Part shown: positions 1 through 8,895 of the stretch, piece by piece
How the letters are laid out: the number at the start of each line of letters is the position of its first letter
Position numbering within the stretch: the first letter of the stretch is position 1
Assembly (NCBI RefSeq): GCF_022758145.1
Contig: NZ_JAJVDH010000003.1
Coordinates: 620,001-684,000 of the forward strand
Direction: 5' to 3'
From: Pontibacter vulgaris
Lineage (GTDB): Bacteria > Bacteroidota > Bacteroidia > Cytophagales > Hymenobacteraceae
Length of the DNA: 64,000 bases
The notes under the pieces: generated by a model
What the model was told of the DNA's origin: nothing
Database searches by the model: none
What the model saw: only the letters and a program-made list of their open reading frames with translations
Position numbers and translations under genes: made by a program

Positions 1-142
1 TAGATCTGTCTTCTCCGCTTATAGTTACCCATTGCTCTATACCGCCTATCGGAATAAAACCAGCCTCGTTTATGGCCTTTGGTTGAGCTGCTAAACTACC
101 CGAAACCAGGGCAAGAAATGCAATAAGTAAGAATTTATACAT
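1..142 (-). CDS. alpha/beta hydrolase, N-terminal fragment cut by the window edge
   Basis: Only the first 47 codons are present; the gene continues beyond base 1. The reading frame opens with a signal-peptide-like stretch (MYKFLLIAFLALVSGSLAAQ), followed by a segment reading FIPIGGIEQWVTISGEDRS. That segment resembles the strand before the HGGPG oxyanion loop in exported proline-iminopeptidase-type alpha/beta hydrolases of Bacteroidota. The catalytic part lies outside the window, so the family call is inferred from the N-terminus alone. The protein is probably exported to the periplasm. Confidence 0.55.
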   Translation of the reverse strand, partial: MYKFLLIAFLALVSGSLAAQPKAINEAGFIPIGGIEQWVTISGEDRS

Positions 143-308
143 TTATAAAGGGCTTAAAAGTTAAACAGAAAATTGCGCTGTAATGTGTTTATGAGTGGAT
201 TAACAGTGCACATGTAGGTGTAGGAGCGCTTTTCTTTCGGTGTAGCACAAACTTTAGATGCACAGACTTTCGATTCACCACTTCGCCTCTATTGCCACAA
301 ATATGCTA

Positions 309-908
309 TCAGTGGTTCGGGCTTTTATCCGGTTTAGCTGTAAATTTCATTATCAGCTTCAGAATTAATGGTCTGATAAATCTATAAGTGATAATACCTA
401 TAGCTGCCAATACAAGTATAAAAACAGTTGGCAGGATTGCTCCAAAAGTATAGGTCATGCCAAGAATAAATCCTAATATAAATTCTGAGTAATATATGGG
501 AATGATCAGGCTAAGCACTAATATGATGTAAGGAACATTGTCTAAAAAGAGGCTGTACCCATTCGTGAATGAGGTAGCTATTAAAACTCCAAGTACTAAG
601 CCTGTTACAAAAAGCTTTATAACCTTACCATGGAGATTGTTCGGTTGGTGCACCTCAGAAGATTGTTTGCCAAGTCTCTTTTCGGTCCTGCTTAACAGAA
701 ACCAGGTAAGAACTGGAAGAAATAGTCCGTTCCACCAGTTAGAGATTGCAGGCAGGTTTTGTTGTTGCAAAATATGATGACTGGCAACACCACCATGAAA
801 ATGCTCCCAGAAAAGGAAGCCAAATATAAAAACCGTTACAACTCCCGTAATAAGGATTTTCATCTTTGTCATGTTTTGCCTTGGAAGGGCTTCCTGATTA
901 ATCATCAT
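309..908 (-). CDS. multi-pass membrane protein of unknown function
   Basis: This encodes about 199 residues with roughly four or five hydrophobic segments, for example near residues 17-35, 60-72, 95-115, 125-145 and 150-180, and a lysine-rich tail. I do not recognise a family. There are two adjacent ATGs at the 5' end and further ATGs at residues 13 and 16. The one at residue 13 (start near 872) is preceded by an AAGG that could serve as ribosome binding site, so the protein may begin there. It shares its strand with the lipoprotein gene upstream, but a hairpin-rich spacer separates them. Confidence 0.6.
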   Translation of the reverse strand: MMINQEALPRQNMTKMKILITGVVTVFIFGFLFWEHFHGGVASHHILQQQNLPAISNWWNGLFLPVLTWFLLSRTEKRLGKQSSEVHQPNNLHGKVIKLFVTGLVLGVLIATSFTNGYSLFLDNVPYIILVLSLIIPIYYSEFILGFILGMTYTFGAILPTVFILVLAAIGIITYRFIRPLILKLIMKFTAKPDKSPNH

Positions 909-957
909 TTTTATCTGGCTTTTGATTGTTTTCTGGGGTAACTTGCTAGTGCATAGT

Positions 958-1005
958 ATGGGGAGGCGAAGCCGAAGTATGGCTTATATGCCTTGTTAGC
1001 CAATT
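958..1005 (-). repeat. GC-rich hairpin spacer between two minus-strand genes
   Basis: Read on the minus strand this spacer starts GGCTAACAAGGCATATAAGC and ends in CATACTATGC, so GCATA and TATGC can pair across it. An inner AGCC/GGCT hairpin lies between them. The layout is reminiscent of a degenerate integron attC site, but the canonical GTTRRRY core is not met. It could also simply be a transcript hairpin. Confidence 0.3.
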
Positions 1006-1752
1006 TTATTTTATTGTAAGTCTAAGATAAGAAAAGTCCTTCTGCTTTGGTTCTCCTTGAAGCTGTTCATACTGTTCTATTGGTATCATTTTTATGATGA
1101 TTGCTTGTGTAGATTCCCAGCGCAATTCAAAAGGCTCCCATTCCTGTTGCTCTATTTCAACATACTTCACAATATCTTTTCTTGCTCCTTGTTCTACTAT
1201 TTTCAATACTTGTATTCCATTAGGTGAAGGTTCCATCACAGTTGGAATAGAAATATTTGCTAAGTGCTTTTTGTCTGGTGATACAACTGGCTCTGTCCAT
1301 GTTGTCGCTGCTACTTCACCAGTAGTCATGTCGACAAGGTAAGTCTGATAATCTTCGTAAAAGGTACCAGAAACAAGGTATTTGTTCAGGTCTATGTTCT
1401 GACCCAAATACCTATACTCTCTAATGTCAGGATCATCAGTATTCAGAAGCGTATCCGTGAATGCTTCTATTGACCTCCACTCCCCATTTATTTTTAAATT
1501 TATTACACCCTTTACCTTGCGAGCTTCCTCTTTGCCCATGTTAAAGCCAATAGTAGGTTTTGCTGCCGCTTTTATGAAATCTTCTTCTGTTGCTTGCTCA
1601 ATAGTATACTTCGAAGAAGGTAATTTTTTCTCTTCTTTGCCTTGGATAATAGCTTTAACTGGAATAGCTTCATTTGCAGCAGCCTGTTCTTCGGTTTGAC
1701 TGGTGCAACTAAGTATGAATAATGTTAAGGGCAGAAGAAGGGCTTTTTTCAT
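1006..1752 (-). CDS. predicted lipoprotein of unknown function
   Basis: The product is about 248 residues when begun at the ATG that gives MKKALLLPLTLFILSC. This is a textbook lipoprotein signal with the lipobox ending at Cys16. An upstream in-frame ATG at 1806 would bury the signal peptide, so the later start is preferred. The mature part is hydrophilic with no motif I can name. It would be anchored to a membrane on the periplasmic or outer face. It is followed on the same strand by the small membrane protein gene. Confidence 0.65.
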   Translation of the reverse strand: MKKALLLPLTLFILSCTSQTEEQAAANEAIPVKAIIQGKEEKKLPSSKYTIEQATEEDFIKAAAKPTIGFNMGKEEARKVKGVINLKINGEWRSIEAFTDTLLNTDDPDIREYRYLGQNIDLNKYLVSGTFYEDYQTYLVDMTTGEVAATTWTEPVVSPDKKHLANISIPTVMEPSPNGIQVLKIVEQGARKDIVKYVEIEQQEWEPFELRWESTQAIIIKMIPIEQYEQLQGEPKQKDFSYLRLTIK

Positions 1753-1896
1753 TGTTACTAATTTTGGCTTACTATTAGATAAACGACTACATACGCTTAT
1801 ATGCACTAGTATTTAATTGCTGCTGTCTAATTTCTATACTTCCAACACTCATCGCATAATATAGAATTCACCCAATATAAACATTTCTTCCTGAAC

Positions 1897-3438
1897 TTAT
1901 ACTTTTTGTTCTTTGGCTATAGTTTCTGTGCCACTCCCAAGTTCCAGCAGCATGTCGTAATAAGACCTTGAAAACATTTTAGCTTTTAACCAGGCATAGA
2001 AACTGATTTCCTGTATGTCAGTTCGCTCAAACGTAGTATAGGCCAGCGTTTCCTCCACATGCTGCATAAAAGCCGGGGTAGTTACTGCCTGCGGGTTATC
2101 AATCAGGAACTTAATCAGCTGTAGGAAACGGCTCACGTTACTATAAACAGGTTGTTGCAGCAGGTCTTTAAACACTCGTTCTATACTTCTGATCTTGTTC
2201 AGAGTCAGGTCGATGTTGCCCAGCTCTAGTTGTATGATCATCTCGCCCAGGTTCTTTTTAAGTATCCATTCGCGGCCCATTTTGCTCTCGCACCACTTAT
2301 CCGAGCGCTTTATACTCATCAACACCCGGTTCGCCTTCCCGAACGCGCCTTGTGTAAAATAACTGAAACTGAGGCCAAGCTGGGCGGTCAGCTGGTCTTT
2401 GGTGCTAAGGGTAAGTTTTGCTTTGTGCAGCAGGTGCTCCATCAGTTTTATAGCCTCGTCGTTGCGGCGCAGGAAGATCAGGTTTGCTACCAGCAGGAAA
2501 GTATAACGCGGGTAAAAATGTGCGTAATGCCCTTTGCCATCGCCCTCCAGCCCTGCCTTTAGCTGCTCCAGGTACTGCACCGATTCCGTGAATTTCTTGT
2601 TGCGGTACAGCACGTGCGCGATCATGTACATCAGGCTCAGTTTATAGTATTGGTTGGCTTTCGAGAAACCGTACTGCTGCTCCGTTTCGTGGTACTGCTT
2701 TATAATGTAAGGCTCAAAAGACAGGAAATCCTTGCCGGCAAGTATAGCGCTCCGGGCAATAGACATGAGTTTAAACAGCAAAGCCGGACGCTTGCTTACC
2801 GCTTCCGAAAGCCCGTATTCCCTTAGTACATCCTGTATAATGCGGCCAAAATGCACATCGCTGCCCTGTTTTCTTACATCGCGCAGCCTTTTATGGATGA
2901 TGCTGTTGGCAATATTGGCACGTTCCTCTTCGTCGGCGGCCAGTTTGTTTATGTTGCGCTTTGAGATGATCAGGTCCAGATCGTCGGCAAACTCGTTTTC
3001 GGCTTTCTCTATCTGCAGGTTATAGATCGTGTTCAGGAGATCGAACTGTTCGTTGGTTTGTGCTAGTTTCTCCGCTTTCCGCAAATATGCCCACGCCAGT
3101 TTATCCAGCCGCACCTCGAACAGGTAACGCGACAGAGATAGCATTCCCATGATTGCTGCCGATGCCGTGGTATCTTCTTCCATGCGTTTGAGCAAATTAA
3201 AATCAGAGATGTGGCGCATCAGCCGCTTGCGCAGGGCATAATAGGCTACCGGGTTCGGATCATCTTTATAAAGCCGGGCAATGATCTGCTCAGAGGTAAG
3301 TAGTTTTGGCAATTGAAGCAGGTGCAGCAGTTCCAGGTCTTTACGGAATGCCTTCTGTTTCTGTCGCTGTATAAAAGCAACCAGTGCCTGTTTGTCTTCT
3401 TCGTCCAGTGTATCGAGTGTCGTTTTCAGATCATCCAT
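1897..3438 (-). CDS. large all-helical cytoplasmic protein of unknown function
   Basis: The product has 513 residues, no signal peptide and no membrane segment. It is almost wholly predicted alpha-helical from its composition, with repeated helix pairs such as LSRYLFEVRLDKLAWAYLRK and YKLSLMYMIAHVLYRNKKF. These resemble degenerate TPR-type scaffolds. Its acidic N-terminus (MDDLKTTLDTLDEEDKQALV) is followed by a basic QRQKQKAFRKD stretch. I recall similar hypothetical proteins from Cytophagales but know no function. The gene stands alone, with an AT-rich intergenic region ahead of its start. Confidence 0.7.
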   Translation of the reverse strand: MDDLKTTLDTLDEEDKQALVAFIQRQKQKAFRKDLELLHLLQLPKLLTSEQIIARLYKDDPNPVAYYALRKRLMRHISDFNLLKRMEEDTTASAAIMGMLSLSRYLFEVRLDKLAWAYLRKAEKLAQTNEQFDLLNTIYNLQIEKAENEFADDLDLIISKRNINKLAADEEERANIANSIIHKRLRDVRKQGSDVHFGRIIQDVLREYGLSEAVSKRPALLFKLMSIARSAILAGKDFLSFEPYIIKQYHETEQQYGFSKANQYYKLSLMYMIAHVLYRNKKFTESVQYLEQLKAGLEGDGKGHYAHFYPRYTFLLVANLIFLRRNDEAIKLMEHLLHKAKLTLSTKDQLTAQLGLSFSYFTQGAFGKANRVLMSIKRSDKWCESKMGREWILKKNLGEMIIQLELGNIDLTLNKIRSIERVFKDLLQQPVYSNVSRFLQLIKFLIDNPQAVTTPAFMQHVEETLAYTTFERTDIQEISFYAWLKAKMFSRSYYDMLLELGSGTETIAKEQKV

Positions 3439-3657
3439 CCCGAAAGTTTTTCTAAAGTATAAAGTTGGTTTAATATTACAAATTAAAAGTCTGATTGCGA
3501 CAATACAACAAACTATAAAACAGAAGATTACAAACTATGAATAAACAAAAATAAAGTCTGATTTTCAGAAAGATTGTTTTCTTACTATATAGAAAGGTTA
3601 TACTTTTGATCCATCTTAAACACGAAAAACTAATATCTCAACATCAAAAGTATAACC

Positions 3658-4368
3658 ATGAAAAAAACCATACTTACACTGCTTGCCTTGTTTATAGTTA
3701 TAGTTTGCCAGGCCCAGGACGTAATGACCAAGCGCAACGGCGACGAGCTTAAGGTTAAGGTGCTGGAAATAAGCCCTTCTGAAATTAAGTATAAGCGCTT
3801 TGATAACCTGGAAGGCCCCATCATTTCTATACTCAGGTCAGAGGTTTTTATGATCGTTTTTGAGAATGGCACAAAAGAGGTTTTTACCACTGCAGCTCCG
3901 CAAGCCACCGCTTCACTGCCCGTTTACTACGAGCCGAAACATTTAAAATTATCGGGCCCGAGACTCGGGTTTACCATTCTAAGCCAGCGCTTGATCGACA
4001 ACATGAAAGAAGAGCATGAGGAAAGTATAAGCCCGTTTATTACACAGTTTGGCTGGCAGTTTGAGACTCGCATTTTCACACTGGAAAACGGCACATCAGG
4101 TTTGTTTGAATTTGTGCCGCTGGTTGGTGGCCTGGAGCAAGGTAAGTTTCTGCCAAGTTTAAGTGCCCTGGTTGGCATTCGTGGTCCTAAAGGATTGGAG
4201 TTTGGTGTGGGACCTAACCTTTCGGTAGCCGGAGCCGGACTTGTGTTTGCGGCTGGCACTAACTTCCAGAGCCAGGGTATAAACTTCCCGGTAAATGTGG
4301 CCTTTGCTCCATCTAAAGAGGGCGCCAGGTTCAGTTTGCTGTTCGGCTTCAACTCACGCCGCAATTAA
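3658..4368 (+). CDS. secreted protein with N-terminal DVMTKRNGDE-type domain
   Basis: The product has 236 residues with a signal peptide ending VCQAQ. Residues 20-75 form the small beta domain seen in many Bacteroidota exported proteins. It can be recognised from DVMTKRNGDELKVKV, EIKYKRFDN and a final MIVFENGTKEVF. The remainder (about 100-236) has alternating Gly-rich strands such as LSALVGIRGPKGLEFGVGPN and LLFGFNSRRN at the C-terminus, which suggest an outer-membrane-type barrel or beta sandwich. The role is unknown. A bidirectional terminator follows at once. Confidence 0.7.
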   Translation: MKKTILTLLALFIVIVCQAQDVMTKRNGDELKVKVLEISPSEIKYKRFDNLEGPIISILRSEVFMIVFENGTKEVFTTAAPQATASLPVYYEPKHLKLSGPRLGFTILSQRLIDNMKEEHEESISPFITQFGWQFETRIFTLENGTSGLFEFVPLVGGLEQGKFLPSLSALVGIRGPKGLEFGVGPNLSVAGAGLVFAAGTNFQSQGINFPVNVAFAPSKEGARFSLLFGFNSRRN

Positions 4369-4414
4369 GCTATACTTACCACGAAAGCCATGAAACCTAG
4401 ATATCTCGAAATAT

Positions 4415-4457
4415 AAAAAAAGCCCTTCCGGAGATGTAATTCCGGAAGGGCTTTTTT
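4415..4457. terminator. bidirectional rho-independent terminator
   Basis: The arms AAGCCCTTCCGGA and TCCGGAAGGGCTT face each other across an 8-base loop. An A run precedes the hairpin and a T run follows it. It lies between two convergent genes and can serve both. Confidence 0.9.
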
Positions 4458-4472
4458 ATACCTGTAAAGGTA

Positions 4473-6125
4473 TTATTGTTTATCGGTGGTCCAGGTTTCG
4501 AAGCCTTTAAAGTATGCGCTTTTCCAGAAATTATACCTTGGAATGATGGCGGTTTTAAGTCTGCGTTTAAAATCTTCGTAATCTTTTTTCTCCTTCGGCG
4601 ACCAGAGCACTTCGCTTAGTGCCGTCATCCTCGGGAAGATCATGTATTCCACTTTTGCCGGGCTGCCTATGTATTCGGTCCAAACGTTGGCCTGTGCACC
4701 TATAATATAGCTATCAAGTTTCTGCTGGCGCAAAGCATCGGGCACCGGCTCAAAATTATAAACCGATTCGGTTGGGTTATAGCCATGTATGGCCAGGCTG
4801 TCGTTCGGGTCTTTAGACTGGTAATGGTCGAAGTATAGCGGCTTGCCCGGCGACATGATTACTTTGTGCTTGCGGGTAGCAGCAGCAATTCCTTCCTTTT
4901 CGCCTCCCCAGTTCATCACAATTGCCGAGGTATCCAGGTCGCCCTCCAAGATCTCGTGCCAGCCTATCACTTTTTTGCCTTTCTCCTGCAGGTAACCGGC
5001 CGTTTGCTCGATAAAGTATGTCTGCAGGCCTTTCTCGTCTTTCAGGTTATGGTCTTTAATAAACTGCTGCGATACAGAATCGGCTTTCCACCATATTTTG
5101 CTGCATTCATCGCCTCCTAAATGGAAATACTCGGAAGGGAACAACTCGGCTACCTCCTGGAAAACCGTCTTCAGGAATTTAAAAGTGGCAGGGTTAGGCT
5201 GTAGTACGTTGTTCTGGCGGTTATACATGCCCCAAGTGGTGGCCACGTTCCAGGTAGTATCGGGGCGGGTACTAAACTCAGGGTAAGCGGCAATGGTAGC
5301 ACGGCTATGGCCAGGTATATCAATTTCAGGTATGATCCTGATGCCACGCACAGCAGCATACTTAATTACTTCGCGCACTTCGTTCTTGGTATAAAAACCA
5401 CCGTAACGTGTAGAGTCGTAACGGGCCGGCGTATCCTTAAAATGCCCGATTAAGGTTGCTTCGCGCCACGAGCCGATGCTGTTCAGCTTTGGATAAGACT
5501 CAATTTCTATGCGCCAGCCCTGGTCGTCGGAAAGGTGCCAATGAAAGGTGTTGAACTTGTGGAACGCCAGGTAATCAATATATTTTTTAATGAACTCCAG
5601 CGGAAACATGTGCCGAACCACATCCAGGTGCATGCCTCTGTAAGCAAAGCGCGGGTAATCGGTTATTGCCACATCCGGAACCTTTACTTTTTCTACCTGC
5701 TTAAGCGGGAACAGTTGTAGCAGCGTCTGTATGCCGTACACCATGCCGGCAGTGTCTTTGGCCCTGATGGTAATATCTTTTCCTTTAACTGTTAAAGTAT
5801 ACATTTCAGCTTTGCTGATGGCTTTGGCATCGAACAATAAACGGATATGGTGTTTTACTTTACCAGTGCTTTGCCCGTTCAGGTTTGATTGCAGGTTGAG
5901 GCCGGTTTGCGCGGCCAGCATTTCTTTCAGGAAACCTGCTTGGTCAGTAAACTGCTTGTCAAATACAATCTGTGCTTTTCCGTCGATGGACACGTGCCCT
6001 CTCCGGGATTTCTTCACCTCAACCGGCCTGGGAACGATGTCGTCAACCGATTGTGCAATGGTAGTTAAAGAAATGGAAAAGAATAGAAATAGGGCTAAAA
6101 AGGTACGCCAGTGCTTAAAAGTCAT
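4473..6125 (-). CDS. beta-N-acetylhexosaminidase, glycoside hydrolase family 20
   Basis: The 550-residue enzyme has a signal peptide ending TTIAQ, so it is exported. Residues about 27-155 form the GH20b alpha/beta N-terminal domain. From about 156 comes the catalytic barrel with YRGMHLDVVRHMF, FHWHLSDDQGWRIEI and PEIDIPGHS. The catalytic pair is Asp339-Glu340 within HLGGDEC, used in substrate-assisted hydrolysis of terminal N-acetylglucosamine or galactosamine. A later NVWTEYIGS segment lines the active site. The length is normal for the family. The likely task is breakdown of chitin or glycan oligomers, or cell-wall sugar salvage. Confidence 0.93.
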   Translation of the reverse strand: MTFKHWRTFLALFLFFSISLTTIAQSVDDIVPRPVEVKKSRRGHVSIDGKAQIVFDKQFTDQAGFLKEMLAAQTGLNLQSNLNGQSTGKVKHHIRLLFDAKAISKAEMYTLTVKGKDITIRAKDTAGMVYGIQTLLQLFPLKQVEKVKVPDVAITDYPRFAYRGMHLDVVRHMFPLEFIKKYIDYLAFHKFNTFHWHLSDDQGWRIEIESYPKLNSIGSWREATLIGHFKDTPARYDSTRYGGFYTKNEVREVIKYAAVRGIRIIPEIDIPGHSRATIAAYPEFSTRPDTTWNVATTWGMYNRQNNVLQPNPATFKFLKTVFQEVAELFPSEYFHLGGDECSKIWWKADSVSQQFIKDHNLKDEKGLQTYFIEQTAGYLQEKGKKVIGWHEILEGDLDTSAIVMNWGGEKEGIAAATRKHKVIMSPGKPLYFDHYQSKDPNDSLAIHGYNPTESVYNFEPVPDALRQQKLDSYIIGAQANVWTEYIGSPAKVEYMIFPRMTALSEVLWSPKEKKDYEDFKRRLKTAIIPRYNFWKSAYFKGFETWTTDKQ

Positions 6126-6220
6126 TAGTTGTGCGGGTAAAGTATAATGTAATTATAGTTGTTAAGGGATAATCGTGCTTTTACTAAACGTGAAGCGTTA
6201 AAGGCAAAGTATAAAATTGC

Positions 6221-7120
6221 TCAACTCCTCGGATGAAAATCCTTGATCACCTGTTTCAGGTAATCGCGGTCCAGGTGGGTATAAATTTCGGTGGTGGTGA
6301 TGGATTCGTGCCCCAGCATTTCCTGCACGGCACGCAAATCGGCGCCGCCTTCTATTAAATGCGTGGCAAAAGAATGCCGGAAAGTATGCGGGCTCACTGT
6401 TTTCTGTATGCCGGCTTTGGCAGCCAGGTCTTTAATGATCGTAAATATCATAACCCGGGTAAGTTTGGCTCCACGGCGGTTCAGGAACAGGATATCTTCG
6501 TGGCCTTTTTTTATTGTAAGATGGCAGCGCACGCCTTCGCGGTAAAGGTTTATGTGCTTCAGCGCATCACGCCCGATCGGCACCAAACGCTCTTTGTCGC
6601 CTTTACCAGCCACTTTAAGGAAGCCCATCTCTTCGTACAGGTTGCTCATTTTCAGGTCCAGCAACTCCGACACGCGCAAGCCCGAACTATAAAGTGTCTC
6701 GATGATAGCGCGGTTGCGGGTTCCTTCCGGCGTAGAAAGGTCAATGGCAGCTAACAGCTCCTCAATCTCATGAAAACTAAGCGTATCGGGCAGTTTCCTA
6801 TCCAGCTTCGGGGCTTCAATGGTATCGGTCGGGTCCACGGTCAGCATATCCTCCATGATCATGAACTTGTAAAAAGCCCGGATGCCGGAAAGCGTACGCG
6901 CCTGCGAGTGGGCTGTCATGCCCAGTTCTGTAATCCACTCCAGGAAATCACGAAGTATAAGCGGGGTAATTTGCTCCGGTGCTACCTGCAGGCCCTTCAG
7001 CTCCAGGAAATCGGTTAACTTGCGGATATCGCGCAAATAAGCTTCTACAGAGTGCCCCGAAAGCGATTTCTCAAGTTGCAGGTATTGTTCAAATTGCTTT
7101 TTGCAGATATTCCAGTTCAC
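6221..7120 (-). CDS. xerD: site-specific tyrosine recombinase XerD
   Basis: The 299-residue recombinase resolves chromosome dimers at dif with a XerC partner and FtsK. The N-terminal SAM-like DNA-binding domain spans about residues 5-90. In the catalytic domain the full set is visible: Arg149 in SSGLRVSELL, Lys173 in AGKGDKER, His245 and Arg248 in HTFRHSFATHL, His271 in LGHESITTT and the nucleophile Tyr280. The length and the lack of neighbouring phage genes favour the housekeeping enzyme over a mobile integrase. It diverges from aroQ. Confidence 0.93.
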   Translation of the reverse strand: MNWNICKKQFEQYLQLEKSLSGHSVEAYLRDIRKLTDFLELKGLQVAPEQITPLILRDFLEWITELGMTAHSQARTLSGIRAFYKFMIMEDMLTVDPTDTIEAPKLDRKLPDTLSFHEIEELLAAIDLSTPEGTRNRAIIETLYSSGLRVSELLDLKMSNLYEEMGFLKVAGKGDKERLVPIGRDALKHINLYREGVRCHLTIKKGHEDILFLNRRGAKLTRVMIFTIIKDLAAKAGIQKTVSPHTFRHSFATHLIEGGADLRAVQEMLGHESITTTEIYTHLDRDYLKQVIKDFHPRS

Positions 7121-7224
7121 AGGTATAGTATAAAGTTATTTTACTGCGGGCATTCCTTAACAGGTCATTTGGTAATTAACGCGTAGCAGCAATAATTTTT
7201 AGTCAAGCAAATATAGTTAATCCT

Positions 7225-7232
7225 TACCTTTG
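7225..7232 (+). promoter_or_regulatory. possible -7 element for aroQ
   Basis: The sequence TACCTTTG fits the Bacteroidota TAnnTTTG -7 box and sits about 30 bases before the aroQ ATG. I see no clear TTTG -33 partner at the usual spacing. Confidence 0.4.
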
Positions 7233-7262
7233 CAACTTGTGTTTTAAGCTGAAACCTATACT

Positions 7263-7718
7263 ATGAAAATACTTATCCTGAACGGACCCAACCTGAACCT
7301 GCTGGGCAGGCGCGAAAAGTCTGTGTATGGCAGCCGCTCCTTTGAAGATTATTTTGAAGAGCTGAAAGAAAATTTTCCGAAGCTGGAGCTCGAGCATTTT
7401 CAGTCGAACACAGAAGGCGTGCTAATAGATAAGCTGCACGAAGTTGGTTTCAGCTACAAAGGCATTGTAATAAACGCTGGTGCTTATACTCATACTTCGG
7501 TTGCCCTGTCAGATGCCATAAAAGCTATTGATACGCCGGTTATAGAAGTGCACATCTCCAATGTGTATGCCCGCGATGCTTTCCGGCACAAAAGTATGCT
7601 GGCCCCGTTTTGCAAAGGTATAATAACTGGTTTTGGCCTCGAAAGTTATTGGCTTGCCCTTCAGTACTTTGAAAAACAAAAACCAAAACAAATCGGATTC
7701 GGGTCGCATAACTCGTAA
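7263..7718 (+). CDS. aroQ: type II 3-dehydroquinate dehydratase
   Basis: The 151-residue enzyme converts 3-dehydroquinate to 3-dehydroshikimate in the shikimate pathway. It matches the short dodecameric type II family along its whole length. It opens with ILNGPNLNLLGRRE, has the active-site Tyr22, the INAGAYTHTSVAL loop (Asn70) and the HISNVYAR segment with catalytic His96. It ends with GFGLESYWLAL. There are no insertions. It is the first of a run of plus-strand genes that are spaced rather than overlapping. Confidence 0.95.
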   Translation: MKILILNGPNLNLLGRREKSVYGSRSFEDYFEELKENFPKLELEHFQSNTEGVLIDKLHEVGFSYKGIVINAGAYTHTSVALSDAIKAIDTPVIEVHISNVYARDAFRHKSMLAPFCKGIITGFGLESYWLALQYFEKQKPKQIGFGSHNS

Positions 7719-7796
7719 CATTTTTCGTTAAACCTTCGTCTGCGTATATTTTTATAGCATATAGCATAAAAGCTATATTATTCTTATCTTTCCTTT

Positions 7797-8858
7797 ATGC
7801 TTAACTTTTATCCCGGTCCTTCTAAAGTATACCCTGAGGTGCGCACCTACCTGACAGATGCGTACGATGAGGGCATGCTGGGTACACCGCATAGAGGAGA
7901 GCAATTTGTGCAGCTTTCCAGGGCCGTAGTAGGCTCTATTAAACGCAAGCTCAATATTCCGCAGGATTATTATGTGTTCTTTGCAACATCAGCAACCGAG
8001 TGCTGGGAAATTCTGACACAAAGCCTGACCACAAAAAAAAGCTTTCATATTTACAACGGCTCCTTCGGCGAAAAATGGTACCAGTATGCCAAAAAGCTGC
8101 GCCCTAACGCAGAGGGGCTGCAGTACGATGCGAACGAGCCCCTGCCGGTAGAGCAACTTAACATCAGTTCAGATACCGAATTGATCTGCTTTACTCAAAA
8201 TGAGACTTCTAACGGTACGCAGGTTTCATCTACTACTATACTTAACCTGCACAACCGCTACCGCAGTACACTTACCGCCGTAGATGCCACCTCTTCTATG
8301 GCTGGCCTGAACCTGAAATTAATTAAGGCAGATATCTGGTTTGCATCGGTGCAGAAATGTTTTGGCTTACCTGCCGGCCTGGCCGTTCTGGCTTGTTCGC
8401 CACGCACTATTTTCAGGGCCAAACAAATAAACGAACGCGCCCATTACAACAGCCTGGTAACGATGTATGAAAAAATGCTGAATTACCAGACCACGCACAC
8501 ACCAAACGTACTGAATATTTACCTGCTCAAGCGCATGCTCGAAGACAGGCCCTTTATCAAGCAGATAGACCTTGAACTATCGGATCGGGCGCAGGACCTT
8601 TATACTTTCTTTAGCCAGTTTACAGACATGAAACCGCTGATAGAGAACGAAGAAGTACGCTCTAAAACAGTTATTGCCGTGCAGGCAAGCGAGCGGCTGG
8701 TTGATGATATCAAGAAAAGGGCACTGCACCACAACATTCGGCTGGGCAACGGCTACGGCGCCTGGGCACGCAACACATTCCGAATTGCCAATTTCCCGGC
8801 TATACTTAACGAGGAATACGAAGAGCTGAAGCGTTTTTTCCTGCACTATTACGCCTAA
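7797..8858 (+). CDS. class V PLP-dependent aminotransferase, SerC-like
   Basis: The 353-residue protein has a fold-type I, class V layout. It opens with NFYPGPSKVYPEV, typical of phosphoserine aminotransferase and alanine-glyoxylate aminotransferase. FFATSATECWEI binds the cofactor phosphate, VDATSSMAG carries the aspartate for the pyridine nitrogen, and ASVQKCFGLPAG carries the Schiff-base Lys187. A serC role in serine synthesis is plausible, but I see no adjacent serA. Alanine-glyoxylate or another amino-donor specificity cannot be excluded, so no symbol is given. Confidence 0.8.
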   Translation: MLNFYPGPSKVYPEVRTYLTDAYDEGMLGTPHRGEQFVQLSRAVVGSIKRKLNIPQDYYVFFATSATECWEILTQSLTTKKSFHIYNGSFGEKWYQYAKKLRPNAEGLQYDANEPLPVEQLNISSDTELICFTQNETSNGTQVSSTTILNLHNRYRSTLTAVDATSSMAGLNLKLIKADIWFASVQKCFGLPAGLAVLACSPRTIFRAKQINERAHYNSLVTMYEKMLNYQTTHTPNVLNIYLLKRMLEDRPFIKQIDLELSDRAQDLYTFFSQFTDMKPLIENEEVRSKTVIAVQASERLVDDIKKRALHHNIRLGNGYGAWARNTFRIANFPAILNEEYEELKRFFLHYYA

Positions 8859-8895
8859 AATTCTACCTTTGTCCGCAAATCAAGTATAAGCGCAC

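Noticed and set aside
6221-7120. Tyrosine recombinase as a sign of a prophage or integron
   Set aside because: Length, motifs and isolated core-gene setting fit housekeeping XerD; there are no phage genes or cassette sites beside it.
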